Source: Asterias amurensis (Eukaryota > Echinodermata > Asteroidea > Forcipulatida > Asteriidae). From it: DNA of 64,000 nucleotides. The stretch lies in NCBI RefSeq assembly GCF_032118995.1, contig NC_092648.1, forward strand, positions 449,001-513,000, read 5' to 3'. Of the stretch, positions 49,501 through 57,325 are shown piece by piece (the stretch's first letter is position 1; each line of letters begins with the position of its first letter). The position numbers and the translations under genes are program-made. Under the pieces are notes generated by a model. The model searched no databases, had not been told where the DNA came from, and worked only from the letters and a program-made list of their open reading frames with translations.

Positions 49501-52223
49501 AAGCGTTGTCATGTCTTTCTCGCCGGTTGTCGCTTCTGGAAATAAACAGGGTCTCCGTGGGTGTTTACCCACTTGTTGGCGAGGCTTTCCTTTTTTGAAG
49601 GGTATAACCTGTAAAAAATCAAACAGTTTACCGCTGGTTTCATTAGACATACTTTAAACCTACTAAACCTACTTTCACTGTTCATTTACCAATTTTTGAC
49701 AGACGTGTTTAAAGTCGGGTGATTGTTCAGTGGCGCTCAAGGGGCTTTAACATTCAGTATTTTCCTGCAAGGTATTGTGGAACTACATTGTTGAAGTGTC
49801 AGACCGAGACCAATGTATAACAATGTTTACAAGGTGCTTTGGTTCAATTTGCAGCCAATTTCTGTTTAGCTCTGGTGTTTCTGATCAGCTGAGTGTGGGT
49901 TCGAGTCCCAGCCGTGACACCTGTGTCCTTTAGCAACACTTAACCATGATGCTTCGTCCTTCAGATCGGACTTCAAGCTGTTGGTCTTGTGTGTTGTGTA
50001 AGGCCAGTGAAAGAACCCAGTGCACTTATGAAAAAGAGAAGGCATTCGCCCCAGTGTTCCTTGTTTAATTGGCTTCAAATTACGCTGCACAGCACCTTGA
50101 AAACCAGTACAAGGCACTATGTAAAAGGAGTAGATCTCATAATCCGAACGTAGTACTACATATCTTGCAGGAAAATACTGAATGTTGAAGCGTCTTGAGC
50201 CTCACTGAGTCACAGATGAGTGCTTGGAAGGAAAGCACTTTCAGACGCTCTGCGTGTGTAAAAAACACTACAAAAAAACTGGGTCTAGTTATTATTATTA
50301 ATATAACTATTATAAGAAGTTATTATTTATTACAGTGATGGTCTGTCACTCACCCATACTGATGGCTTACTCTTGGCGATGTCAACGTCAATAATGCACG
50401 GGTGGATCCCATCTCTCTGGAAGTGGGGTGATTTACTTATTATTGCCTGGGATATTACAACAGTATCCTGTGGGAAAAAAGTAAAGCACAATTCCTATTT
50501 AAAGGTAGGGTCAGAGATCAGTTATTTAGGAACTGTACACATCTGGTAATTACTACAAATGTATATATATAACCATACAATTTAACTTGGAAATGAGCAA
50601 CAGAGATCCGTTTATAGTAAAATCATTGTGAGAAACAACTCCTGCTGGAGTAATGTAGTTTTTAAGAAAGAAGTAATTTCTCACTAAAAAAATTGGATCT
50701 GTCTAAAGACGTCATGCCTTTATCAGGCAAATGAAAGCATACAAATTTGTGAAAGAGTGTTTTTTCTTTCACTATTTTCTTGACATAGGATTGGAACTGC
50801 CTCTAGCTACCAGGCTAGCTAGCTTCCAGTAACAAGACATCTGCTCTAGCAATGCAAAGGTCGCTGGTTCGAATCCCACCGGAGTGGTTTGCCTGTGCAT
50901 TGGGATTGGAACTGCCTCTAGCTACCAGGCTAGCTTGATGGTCTAGTAACACGACATCTGCTCTAGCAATGCAAAGGTCGCTGGTTTGAATCCCACCAGA
51001 GTGGTTTGTCTCTGTATTAGGGTTGGAACTGCCTCTAGCTACCAGGCTAGCTTGGTGGTCTAGTAACAAGACATCTGCTCTAGCAATGCAAAGGTCGCTG
51101 GTTCGAATCCCACCAGAGTGGTTTGTCTGTTCATTGGGATTGGAACTGCCTCTAGCTTACAGGCTAGCTTGATGGTCTAGTAACAATACATCTGGTCTAG
51201 CAATGAAAAGAACATGGGTTCAAATCCCACCTTAGTGATTTATGAGGATCCTTTTCATAGAGCACAGGAAAGGACCCAAATACACATTTGGTGTAAGGGT
51301 AAATCAAATTATAATTTTGCTCTTGAAAATAATCTTAAAATTGGTGTACCTTTAAAGAGACTTTAAGATTCTTCATGTTCTACAAATACTTTCCCACTTC
51401 ATTCAACACTTACCAAAACATCGACCTCTTTGAATCCCTCTGCAAAGTCACCGTTTAGGAAGATACTGATCCTGGCTGGGGGTTGAGAACCCTTCCCAGC
51501 TTCATCCTCCGCTTCCTCAAGAATCAGTTTAATCCTCTTGGTTGTTGGAGATGAGTACAAGTCATACTTGGTGTTAACCTTGCACTGTAACAGTTAACAA
51601 TTATACATTGTTAACCTTGACTCTGTTCATTCAGGCCCCGAAATAACCCATGGCACCCACAGCAATCATCGTGGTGCCCTGTGTCTTTTGCTGTGGTGCC
51701 CTCTACAAGGTTCCGATACAAACTTATATTGCAGTGCCTCTTACGAAAGGAAAATTGCTGTGGCCCTTCAAGAGCAAAGTTCAAAGCCTGAATTTGAATG
51801 TACCCTAATTAAAATCTTATAAGAAAATTATCTTTGAATGAGAATCCAAGTTTCATTGACACCAAACTTATCGATGCCTTAAAGAGAAAGTGTTTTTTTT
51901 ACTGAAAATTACTACTGAGTGACACCTTTGATTTTTTTGAGGAAAAGCTACAGATTTGATGCTGCATCAAAGTCCAGCTATTCTCCAGAAGACGATCAGA
52001 TTGAAACCAGCAGTTCTTTTCAGAACCAACCCAACTCAGATAGGATAAGTTTCAAAGCCTACTATATAAAACCTTGTATGGCATTTCTGAGTCTTACCTT
52101 TATGTAATTCTGACCAAAGAAAGTGCCAAGCTTGATCTCATGCAAAAACAGCCTATCCTTTCCTGAAAGTGACGGCTCAGCGGATATATCCGACAGGACT
52201 CTAACGACAGACGAGGCCATCAT
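37474..52223 (-). CDS. POT1: POT1, protection of telomeres 1 (16 coding exons, 1101 aa)
   Basis: Shelterin subunit that binds the single-stranded telomeric G-overhang, with TPP1 as its partner, in the nucleus. CDS on the minus strand: 52223-52098, 51584-51414, 50467-50354, 49608-48877, 48244-48139, 47359-47217, 46137-45997, 45552-45368, 43840-43708, 42906-42740, 41685-41378, 40499-40343, 39808-39528, 38976-38800, 38391-38297, 37743-37474. All introns are GT-AG, phases join, and the total is 3306 nt. Similarity to human POT1 is clear: VNVFGVVKFFKPPY, GDIVRFHHLN, PRTSTTNFNLTEED, QYFDLACQ, SLYDDH, HRGTAYGRG, FRIRAKVAVY, LILDDGTG and HPWLDCYIQSY. Residues 1-137 form an extra N-terminal module, 138-381 a repeat-rich linker, about 382-673 OB1/OB2, and about 776-1101 the C-terminal OB with its zinc site and TPP1-binding end. 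It is much longer than the human protein (634 aa). The start is the first of two adjacent ATGs. The N-terminal exons are placed by frame and splice sites rather than by similarity. Confidence 0.93.
38203..38216. repeat. C14 tract in POT1 intron 15
   Basis: Run of 14 C about 80 bp downstream (on the minus strand) of the exon 15 donor. Confidence 0.93.
38297..38391 (-). CDS. POT1: POT1 coding exon 15 (OB3)
   Basis: 95 nt. LQYRYSLSLILDDGTG aligns with human LQYVFVMTFTLDDGTG. Acceptor tgtttccag, donor gtgggt, phase 0 at the end. Confidence 0.96.
38535..38765 (-). mobile_element. LINE RT tail with (ATT)n, minus strand
   Basis: The minus strand reads WNFLPDELMDTPDLSTFKRN followed by LKTYLF, then a short UTR and a tattattattatt tail at 38540. 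It lies in POT1 intron 14, about 35 bp from the exon 14 donor. Confidence 0.75.
38800..38976 (-). CDS. POT1: POT1 coding exon 14 (OB3, second half of zinc site)
   Basis: 177 nt. DYACPKCVPIDDD supplies the second CxxC pair (residues about 964 and 967), aligning with human HYGCKQCSSL. Acceptor ctcacag, donor gtatga, phase 1 both ends. Confidence 0.93.
39528..39808 (-). CDS. POT1: POT1 coding exon 13 (insert within split OB3)
   Basis: 281 nt. The product is basic and Ser/Thr/Lys-rich (KKTEPTQSKRPSDKSKS and similar) with no cysteine ligands or domain I recognise. It sits between the two halves of OB3, where vertebrate POT1 carries a Holliday-junction-resolvase-like domain; that domain is not visible here. 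Frame is continuous through acceptor caacaacag and donor gtaagt (phase 2 in, 1 out). Confidence 0.85.
40343..40499 (-). CDS. POT1: POT1 coding exon 12 (OB3, first half of zinc site)
   Basis: 157 nt. RLRDVIKADSPNNFRIRAK matches the human LCAILKQKAPQQYRIRAK segment. The end, LRCPVCKFR, supplies the first CxxC pair of the split zinc site (residues about 822 and 825). The acceptor pyrimidine tract is a (CT)n microsatellite. Donor gtgagt, phase 2. Confidence 0.95.
40509..40536. repeat. (GA)n microsatellite forming the exon 12 pyrimidine tract
   Basis: On the minus strand this is a (CT)n run of about 13 units ending a few bases before the AG of POT1 exon 12 (atctgccag). Confidence 0.95.
41378..41685 (-). 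CDS. POT1: POT1 coding exon 11 (OB2 to OB3 linker)
   Basis: 308 nt, residues about 673-775. The product is rich in Thr, Gln, Ser, Pro and Arg with no fold visible. It lies in the linker between the DNA-binding and TPP1-binding halves, which is also poorly conserved in the human protein. Inclusion rests on open frame, acceptor ctcattctcag, donor gtaaat and matching phases (2 in, 1 out). Confidence 0.82.
42030..42462. repeat. 48-bp tandem repeat in POT1 intron 10
   Basis: About nine units of 48 bp containing gaaaggccaccagggct and gtaacgcg, with TGAGTGACGTGCGG in each. The TGACGT core is a CRE-like half-site. The frame-compatible period makes the minus strand look coding (repeated VAFHFRTSL...). 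Regulatory activity is conjecture. Confidence 0.9.
42740..42906 (-). CDS. POT1: POT1 coding exon 10 (end of OB2)
   Basis: 167 nt beginning PGQVVKLCNVHA after a strong pyrimidine tract and acceptor. LELVLHRGTAYGRGV aligns with human LSLEFHLHGGTSYGRGI, keeping the DNA-contact histidine. Donor gtaaga, phase 2. Confidence 0.94.
43020..43200. repeat. GCTAAG-type dispersed repeat
   Basis: Contains catagagctcttaaagcaca, ttgtgactggtatt and tttctgctaaaaagcaggag, a family also seen at 32420-32935, 33770-33935 and 40895-41130. Function unknown. Confidence 0.55.
43250..43655 (-). mobile_element. tRNA-headed SINE with (ATT)n tail, minus strand
   Basis: Read on the minus strand it has a tRNA-like start near ggtgtttcggatcagatgag, a body with gtccttataagcaagacacg and gatgggacgtaaagcc, then the shared 3' segment with ttgcaggaaaatactg and gtcaccgagtgatgg, and ends in tattattatt. 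Partial relatives lie at 39875-40040, 40985-41080, 48395-48500, 49724-49870 and 49866-50280. Confidence 0.75.
43708..43840 (-). CDS. POT1: POT1 coding exon 9 (OB2)
   Basis: 133 nt between acceptor ctttcag and donor gtatgc. ISLYDDHMEAGKLLE matches human ILVYDNHVHVARSLK, including the tyrosine that contacts telomeric DNA. Confidence 0.94.
44960..45170 (-). mobile_element. LINE RT tail fragment, minus strand
   Basis: The minus strand reads AFAATGPKCWNRLPQS and SSFKCQLKTHL, the typical LWN-LP...FK..LKTHL tail. It is a fragment in POT1 intron 8. Confidence 0.7.
45368..45552 (-). CDS. POT1: POT1 coding exon 8 (OB2)
   Basis: 185 nt starting VKDLRLWA (human VEALRVWA), with NQYFDLACQV (human MQYFDLTCQL) and SIWDGT (human KVWDGT). 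The conserved tyrosine of QYFDL is a DNA-stacking residue in human POT1. Acceptor tttttaaag, donor gtaggt, phase 2. Confidence 0.95.
45600..45770. repeat. Fragment of the palindromic MITE-like family
   Basis: Holds tctcaacatatgcacaaaat, gacctgtgaaaa-like and tgcgctttcagatacttgaa segments of the family described at 35926-36320. Both ends are lost. Confidence 0.55.
45997..46137 (-). CDS. POT1: POT1 coding exon 7 (OB1-OB2 junction)
   Basis: 141 nt, 47 residues, phase 0 at both ends. PRTSTTNFNLTEEDLQR aligns with human PRTSSKYFNFTTEDHKM, the segment that closes OB1. Confidence 0.95.
46785..47035 (+). mobile_element. LINE 3' end (RT C-terminal tail), plus strand
   Basis: The plus strand reads APKLWNKLPLEVRKS and FKLKLKFQL, the conserved tail after the reverse transcriptase of L2/CR1-like elements, followed by an ATT-rich 3' end. 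It is 5'-truncated, in POT1 intron 6. Confidence 0.7.
47217..47359 (-). CDS. POT1: POT1 coding exon 6 (OB1)
   Basis: 143 nt. It continues OB1 with DYCMTVTLID and ends GDIVRFHHLN, matching human DYCSVVTIVD and GDIVRFHRLK. The phenylalanine of CQLF aligns with human F62. Acceptor gtctttag, donor gtaagt, phase 0 at the end. Confidence 0.95.
47413..48117. mobile_element. Palindromic MITE-like element with SINE inserted
   Basis: The left end ggcactggacactattggta and the inverted right end (ccaaacgtgttcagtgc) mark the short inverted-repeat family common in this window. A tRNA-derived SINE (about 47595-47880, with ggttcaaatcccaccagag) interrupts it. It lies in POT1 intron 5. Confidence 0.65.
48139..48244 (-). 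CDS. POT1: POT1 coding exon 5 (start of OB1)
   Basis: 106 nt encoding residues 382-416 plus one base. It holds VNVFGVVKFFKPPY, nearly identical to human POT1 around residues 23-36. That human stretch includes aromatic and lysine residues (F31, K33) that contact telomeric DNA, and these are kept here. Donor gtaaga, phase 1. Confidence 0.95.
48877..49608 (-). CDS. POT1: POT1 coding exon 4 (repeat-rich linker, residues 138-381)
   Basis: 732 nt (244 codons, phase 0 at both ends) with acceptor ttttttacag and donor gtattt. It starts VIPFKKGKPRQQ, has a basic unique stretch of about 50 residues, then about 36 near-identical five-residue units of the type T-S-V-(A/P)-(G/V), and ends AVPKGPPLQ directly before the OB1 exon. 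The 15-bp unit keeps the frame whatever the copy number. The exon links the extra N-terminal OB module to OB1 and is probably disordered. Inclusion rests on perfect frame and phase continuity with both neighbours. A transcript that skips it would also stay in frame. Confidence 0.72.
48897..49440 (-). repeat. 15-bp coding minisatellite (about 36 units)
   Basis: Plus-strand unit actgatgtc(c/a)ctg(c/g)c, with about four variant units mixed along the array. It lies inside POT1 exon 4. Because the unit is a multiple of three, all frames stay open on both strands, which creates a spurious 208-aa plus-strand ORF. Confidence 0.95.
49866..50280 (+). mobile_element. tRNA-headed SINE, plus strand
   Basis: Begins with ctgatcagctgagtgtggg and a B-box-like ggttcgagtccc. 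The body runs through gatcggacttcaagctgttg and cccagtgcactta to tcttgcaggaaaatactg and a degraded tail. It abuts an inverted 3' fragment of the same family (49724-49865), forming a head-to-head pair in POT1 intron 3. Confidence 0.7.
50354..50467 (-). CDS. POT1: POT1 coding exon 3 (end of N-terminal OB-like module)
   Basis: 114 nt, 38 residues, phase 0 at both ends, from acceptor cccacag to donor gtgagt. The translated strand pattern (VLDTVVISQAIISK, then CIIDVDIAKS) looks like the closing strands of an OB barrel. It joins exon 2 and the repeat exon 4 without a frame change. Confidence 0.8.
50523..50788. repeat. Half of a palindromic MITE-like element
   Basis: Shares ctggtaattact, tgagaaacaactcctgctgg and gaaagaagtaatttctcact with the family at 33936-34256. 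It breaks at the start of the tRNA-like tandem array. Confidence 0.6.
50789..51250. repeat. Tandem array of tRNA-like units (about 117 bp x 4)
   Basis: Four copies each contain an A-box-like aggctagcttgatggtctag and a B-box-like ggttcgaatcccacc, spaced by gattggaactgcctctagc. The units keep pol III promoter elements but lack a credible cloverleaf with paired acceptor ends, so they are tRNA-derived SINE heads rather than tRNA genes. The array lies in POT1 intron 2, inside a palindromic repeat fragment. Confidence 0.7.
51414..51584 (-). CDS. POT1: POT1 coding exon 2 (N-terminal OB-like module)
   Basis: 171 nt, 57 residues, phase 0 at both ends, between an acceptor at ctgttacag and a donor gtaagt. 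The product alternates polar and hydrophobic residues (for example RIKLIL and ARISIFLNGDF), as expected for beta strands of an OB fold. It has no obvious counterpart at the human POT1 N-terminus. Confidence 0.8.
51965..52035. repeat. Short repeat shared with 180-265
   Basis: Reads ctccagaagacgatcagatt and gttcttttcagaaccaaccc. The reverse complement of 180-265 has the same two segments in the same order. It lies in POT1 intron 1. Confidence 0.55.
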
Positions 52224-52225
52224 TC
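52098..52225 (-). CDS. POT1: POT1 coding exon 1 (start codon exon)
   Basis: The acceptor ends at 52226 (ctgaac on the plus strand), followed by two bases and then ATGATGGCC. The exon encodes residues 1-42 and ends with AAG before gtaaga, phase 0. The adjacent second ATG (52220) could be the real start, which would shorten the protein by one residue. It begins the extra N-terminal module. Confidence 0.8.
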
Positions 52226-52839
52226 CTGAACAAAAACAAACACAAATGTATTCAAAAAGTTAAATGTTAAATGATGTTGTTTGCTATATCAAAACAAGCT
52301 TTTAGCACATGATTTTAATTTGTGAGCATTAATAATATAACAGTCCTTGCCATAATCTAAATAAAAATGTTTTCATTTTACAACAGAGGTCAGTGATTTC
52401 AATGTCAGGCTGGATGGTACGTGGAAAGGAGTTAGCAAACACAGTTGATTTTATGTGAGGGATGACAAAGTGGGATTTGTGACCTCTGGTTGATTTAGAT
52501 TGACGGACAAGGTACTAAGTCCACTCAATATCAATGGTTCCCCTCCCTCAGTGCAGGCCAGAATTCAAAATTAATGCATGGAAAGTACATTTTTGACCCA
52601 AGGTTTTTCAACCAAAATTAAAATGTACTCCCATGATTAACCACAGCTTAATTAGCTATAAAATAATTAACTGTAATTTAAAACAACAGAGGACCGGTTT
52701 TACACATCCTGAAACCTAGTTTTAGTATGAAACTAAAAAGGCAACCTTTATTTCATAAAAATCAGACTCAGATGTTGTCAAATTTAAGGCCCCCCAAATC
52801 AGTCAACTCAATACCGTTCTGAAAGACGGGTTATAGAAA

Positions 52840-52990
52840 TGAAGGATAACTTTCCAGATGGCGCCACCACTTTTTCACTCATTTTTACAAAAAGGGATAT
52901 ACCAATCAGGTAAATTAGATACTATATTATTTTATTTTGAATGAAAAAGTGGTGGCACCATACGGAAACTTTTCCGAAATGAAAATCGCA
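52840..52990. mobile_element. Foldback element copy (POT1 upstream intron)
   Basis: Shares gcgccaccactttttcactc and tttttacaaaaagggatat with one arm of the foldback at 31325-31595, and ends in the inverted gaatgaaaaagtggtggc. It is a shorter palindromic copy, in the intron between the 5' UTR exon and exon 1. Confidence 0.65.
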
Positions 52991-52999
52991 TTTGAGTGC

Positions 53000-53930
53000 T
53001 GTAAATTTCCACTCGGTCAAACAGGTTTCTAAGTTATTTCAGTGCCGATCTTTCCATTTCCAGCATCAATTCATATTTTAGCCTCCCCCACCCTTCTACC
53101 TGAAAATTCAGTTTTGAGTTACCCACCTCTAACTTTGTTCGAAAAAAACAGGGTCAGTGGGTTTTAATCAAACGAACTTATGTCAGCCATCACTTTTAAA
53201 TGGTTCAATTTTGTTTGAAATTTAAATCTTGATTACAATATTTTTATCGAAATAATTTAATAAAAAAAGGTTTACCTTGATTGTAAATCACTTCAATTTG
53301 GAAAAAGCCTCAACTTTAATTTAAGCTGAGGTTTTTTTATGCAAATTGGAGCGATTTACAATCAAAGTACCACGCATTTTGCGACCTTTGAAAACTTCAT
53401 GTTTTAGACATCTTTTGTAGCGAAGGTGGGCAGTAAGGACAGTGATATGATGAGTGTGACCGATGATGGCGATGTTTTTTTAAATAAATAAAAATAAAAG
53501 AGAGTAATTTTTAAACTAAACAGCTCAACAAACCAGGGGAAGGTGGTGGGCTAATGCAGAGGAACCTCTTACTACTAGTCTTAGTTTGTTCAAATAAACA
53601 AAATAACTTCCACTTACGAAAATATCAGGGTCCGATATATCATATTCAAACTTACAAAAGGGTCCATATTTCACCTAACACACACAACGTTACACCGTGC
53701 ACAACGAGCACATGGCGGCTACCAATACATTGACACATTACACAAACAAATGACGCATGTTAATTTTCCTGCCGTACTCCTCATTTTTAAACCACGAAAA
53801 TCTCTCTAAATACTTCATCAATATTTATCAAAATTGCACCTGGAATTACCCTGACATAAATGCGGCTACTATGAAAACCTTTTAAAATGCAATAAATGAA
53901 ATTGAAATAATCAAAATCAGAAATGAGTGT
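53000..53930. other. POT1 5' intron, no other feature seen
   Basis: AT-rich non-coding sequence with no coding signal. A short inverted pair at 53270-53365 (gattgtaaatc...gatttacaatc with AAGCCTCAACTT/AAGCTGAGG) can form a hairpin. Confidence 0.4.
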
Positions 53931-53937
53931 GCTTACC

Positions 53938-54030
53938 TGTTAACAATTTTGCAGCGCCTACGATCACGAGCCCAAAAGTTCGCGAAACCAATAAAACAGT
54001 GAACGTGTAGTAGGTGATTAATCAACACAT
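53938..54030 (-). other. POT1: Probable untranslated first exon of POT1
   Basis: On the minus strand the sequence runs into a good donor (exon ...TTAACAG, then gtaagc) whose exon edge is 53938. It lies 1.7 kb upstream of the first coding exon, whose acceptor at 52225 is only 2 bases before the ATG, so a 5' UTR exon is needed. The upper edge is not determined. The surrounding 53.93-54.33 kb is richer in CG dinucleotides than its neighbours, as expected at a transcription start. Confidence 0.5.
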
Positions 54031-54039
54031 TAAGCAGAT

Positions 54040-54480
54040 TAACACGAACTACAAAAGGTAAACAAATAAACACGTGCGATGTCTACGTTGATTTACTATG
54101 ACAGCCCGGTACCCCGACGTAAGCTATTTTGCAACGACAATTAGCGTGTGATTTTTCTTTGTGTGGAAGGGCAACCGACTATATTTCTTTTGCAGCCATC
54201 TCGTACCTCGTTCTCACGTTCGTGCCTGCCCTTGCGATCGACCCCACTTTACTGTCAGACAAAACGAAATATCATGGGTCCGAGGATGGCAACTGCAACA
54301 AAAAACGCGACGGTTGTGGAACAGAGCAGACGGATTTCTTGAATGAGACTTTTATTTTTTAAGTTTTTGTGACCCATTCGAGGAATAAACACGAGACAGG
54401 GCCGTGTAATAGTGGGATGACATTGACAATGTTGGTGGAGCATGGAGGATTAGTCCACGTTGCATTATATACTGTTTAGG
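54040..54480. promoter_or_regulatory. Candidate POT1 promoter, possibly bidirectional
   Basis: CG-containing stretch upstream of the POT1 5' exon, with cgcgaaacc, cacgtgcgatg and tcgtacctcgttctcacg. Short plus-strand ORFs start at 54129-54161 in three frames, but none resembles a known protein and none has a convincing donor. A plus-strand transcript is possible but unproven. Confidence 0.35.
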
Positions 54481-55052
54481 GTAAGTGTAGTACGGTGTAG
54501 AAATGAGACTTTTTATAAAAATTTAAAAGAAAGTTAAGGGGCGGGAGGATATAATTATAAAGACTCAATTAAAAACTGATGCGATGACAAGATCTATGTT
54601 TGAGTAAAAGAAAATGTATAGAAAGCATTCGTTCGTAGCGTATAATTGCCAGTGAATCTCACTCGGCTTAATATGGTTTTTCTATTTTAAAAACATGCTT
54701 CCTTTATTAAATCGTTTAGTTTAGATTTCGCGGCGGTCGATCGGTGTATCATATGGGCGGCCAAAAGGGCCAAAACTAATATATTTATACACTAAAGTAC
54801 AAAACAAAATCTAAGAAAAGAATTGTTATTAAGTGAAGACAAAGTCATTACTTAATATACAAAAATACAACAACGATCACATTCACACATATTCTTTTGT
54901 GGGTAGTGTTTCGGTGTTTTATACCACAAGCTGTGTATAAAGCAAGTGTTTTGAGATTAACTGTGGTCCATTATTAAACTGTTGCTGCACTTAAATAATA
55001 ACAGCAACACACCCCTCTAACAGAATTTTGTTTTTATTTTATTCCCATTTAG

Positions 55053-55278
55053 GCTAGCTGCAGACATGCTACTGTCAGATGAAGTCTACCTCTACCTAGC
55101 TCTTCAGAAGTATATGCAATATGGGATTACAGCACAGCTTCAAGATTCAACGATGTCTTCTCCAGGATCCCATGAGTCGGCCTGTGAATACCGCTCAGCA
55201 GCAAAGAAGCTCTCAACCATGAAGAAGGTGGTTCAGCTAATGGAAGGAAACCGGGAGAGGCTGGGTTGCCTCCGCTGA
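55053..55278 (+). other. Exon-like block, copy 3, with longest open frame
   Basis: Acceptor-like cccatttag at 55052. ATG at 55066 gives 70 codons (MLLSDEVYLYLALQKY...ERLGCLR) ending at a stop. The first 110 bp match the blocks at the left window edge, but here the sequence runs on where those copies have a donor. No family recognised. Confidence 0.45.
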
Positions 55279-55539
55279 AGTAACAATCTTCAAGCGAACC
55301 CTTCCAGAGGCTGTCAATCACTTGGTCACTGCCCGTCCTTTTAATCTTGATGAAGTGGCCATGCCCTGACACCTTGAATTGGTTGAGCTGTGTACCAGGT
55401 TCAGATGAAAACATTGCCAGCGTCGGATCAACTGGCTACTGGCACTGTCGCGATTTACACTCCCAGTGCGTATCTACCAATGAACAGTTGAAGAACAGGT
55501 CTAAGCTGCTGTGCAGAGAGAGTCTTGTATGTGTATTCC

Positions 55540-56015
55540 TCGTGTTACTGCTCCTCCATCCTACTGAAATATTCTGGAATAACCTCAACTCTGATATTAA
55601 AAAGTCTTGTTCATTTAATTCATTCTCAAAGAAGCTGAAACAACACCTCTTGAATATGTATTTGTATTGTAGATATTGTAATGTATACACTAATTGTACA
55701 AAGACTGTTGTGTTGATAATTATTTATATTGATTAGTATGGTCAGTGTCATTGTTTGTTTGTTTTTTGTTTTCTTTGTTTTTTGTTTTTTTTCTTGTCCC
55801 TGTTGTGTCCATTCCTTGTCTGTCTCAGGGAAATGCACAAAAGCATTATGCTTAAACTTTTTCCCTGCCTGTTAACTAGCACGTTAATTTCTTTATAGTT
55901 ATTACCTTTGAAATGTCTATACATTGTTTTGCTGTTTAATTATTTGGCATTCCTATTTCATTTTTATACTCGTGGTTATTTGTTTTCAACTGTATGAACT
56001 GAACTGAACTGAAAT
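55540..56015 (+). mobile_element. LINE 3' end, plus strand
   Basis: Reads FWNNLNSDIKKS and FNSFSKKLKQHLLNMY, the RT tail of L2/CR1-like elements, followed by a T-rich UTR and a short (GAACT)n tail at 55996-56012. 5'-truncated. Confidence 0.75.
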
Positions 56016-56284
56016 ATGTCACGGTTTTACCTGTGTTATGTTGTAATATAGAAGACCAGTCAACATATATTTTCCTTCGTCTTCTATACTTCCTTGCAGA
56101 ATAAATAACATCAGTTCACATAGGAACAACAAAAGCCGAGTCCTCTGTCCCAATTATCTGACCTTCGGGTCAACTAAGGGTCACAATACTATGTGTTCTG
56201 ACAACATGATAGCATAACATGAAACCAAGCAAATGTGTCGACTGAGTTATTGTGTGTGTATATTAATGTTAAATTTGCATCAGG

Positions 56285-56430
56285 GATAAAGAATATTAAT
56301 TTTGGTTTTTACCCACACCGATGTGTGTTAGCACTGTATACTCACAGGCATAGTACTCGGGTGGGATTGGAACCCACGACCCTTGCAATTCTAGAGCAGT
56401 GTCTTACCAACTAGACTTCTGAGATTACTG
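56285..56430 (-). mobile_element. tRNA-derived SINE, minus strand
   Basis: The minus strand has gcaagggtcgtgggttccaa (B-box-like) and the body agtgctaacacacatcggtg. Same family as 19935-20095 and 47595-47880. Confidence 0.62.
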
Positions 56431-56689
56431 AGTTATTGTATCCAACTGAGTTATTGTGTACAAAAGTTTAGGAAAACTCAAAAAAAAGACAAACTACTTT
56501 GCCTGGCACTTTCTGCAAACTCTCAATTAAGTAAAAAACCTCTTTAAGAATGGTTGCTTCAGATAAAACCCAAAACGGTTGGTGACCAATAAATGGTCTT
56601 GAGAACGCCTTTTTATGGGAATTTGTTTGTGAAAGCCCTTGCAAGATCACATGACAAAAGGCAGCATTTTGGAACAGGGACATAGTTTC

Positions 56690-56782
56690 TTCTTTTTTTT
56701 TTTTGTGGGGGGGGGGGGGGGCAGGGACATAACTGAGGGGGTGTGCCCCACCCTGTGACCCCACCCCCTGGTTACGACACTG
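56690..56782. mobile_element. Terminal fragment of a hAT-like element
   Basis: Ends ccctggttacgacactg, one mismatch from the right end of the element at 58901-60186, with a G15 run (56707-56721) in a similar place. The other end was not found. Confidence 0.5.
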
Positions 56783-57104
56783 TAAATGCACCAGGTTCAA
56801 ATTCCACACTGAACTAATTTTACTAATTGATGGGCCACATCGACTGCGGCCGCCAAGAGAAAAGAAACCGAAAAACACATTATTTCACTATCGAAGCTCC
56901 AAACATTCTTATTCTTATAAAAATTGTGGCCAAAACGTGATCATTATCTTTTAAAAACAAATTTATCAAATTCTTGGTTGTTCTTTTCAATAATGTAGAG
57001 AACTTTGTTTTTGTTATGCAATAGGTGTCAGTAATCCTCTGGGCGTATGATCACGTGGTTCGTTTTGAGAGCAATTTTGCTATATTCTATTATTCTTAAT
57101 GTTG

Positions 57105-57325
57105 TAGTGTTGTTTAAAAAACAAATCCCTTTTTTTCAAAAAACAAATAAGGAAAGCTTTTGTCATGTTACGCCCATGTTTCAACATTTTTTACTGGTCA
57201 TAAACAAAGGTTTAGACGCGCTCTCATCCAATAGCGAAACTCTCCAAGGTATGAATGTTGTTTAAAAACAAATCCCTTTCTTTAAAAAAAAAACAACTAA
57301 GGAAAGCTTTTGTCATGTTTTTAGG
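57105..57325. repeat. 147-bp spaced direct repeat
   Basis: gttgtttaaaaaacaaatcc and ggaaagcttttgtcatgtt occur at 57109-57175 and 57257-57320. Confidence 0.85.

Noticed and set aside
49031..49657. 208-aa plus-strand ORF (TGTDVPATDV repeats)
   Set aside because: Antisense of the POT1 exon 4 repeat. The minus strand has matching splice sites and phases; the plus strand does not.
50815..51120. Functional tRNA genes
   Set aside because: B-box-like motifs are present, but acceptor and anticodon stems do not pair properly and the units are tandem SINE-like.
50789..51250. CRISPR array
   Set aside because: Regularly spaced repeats, but eukaryotic context, long tRNA-like units and no distinct spacers. 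The same applies to the other tandem arrays in the window.
54129..54443. Small proteins on both strands upstream of POT1, including a hydrophobic minus-strand ORF
   Set aside because: Overlapping ORFs in several frames, no recognisable family and no splice support. Probably promoter or UTR sequence.
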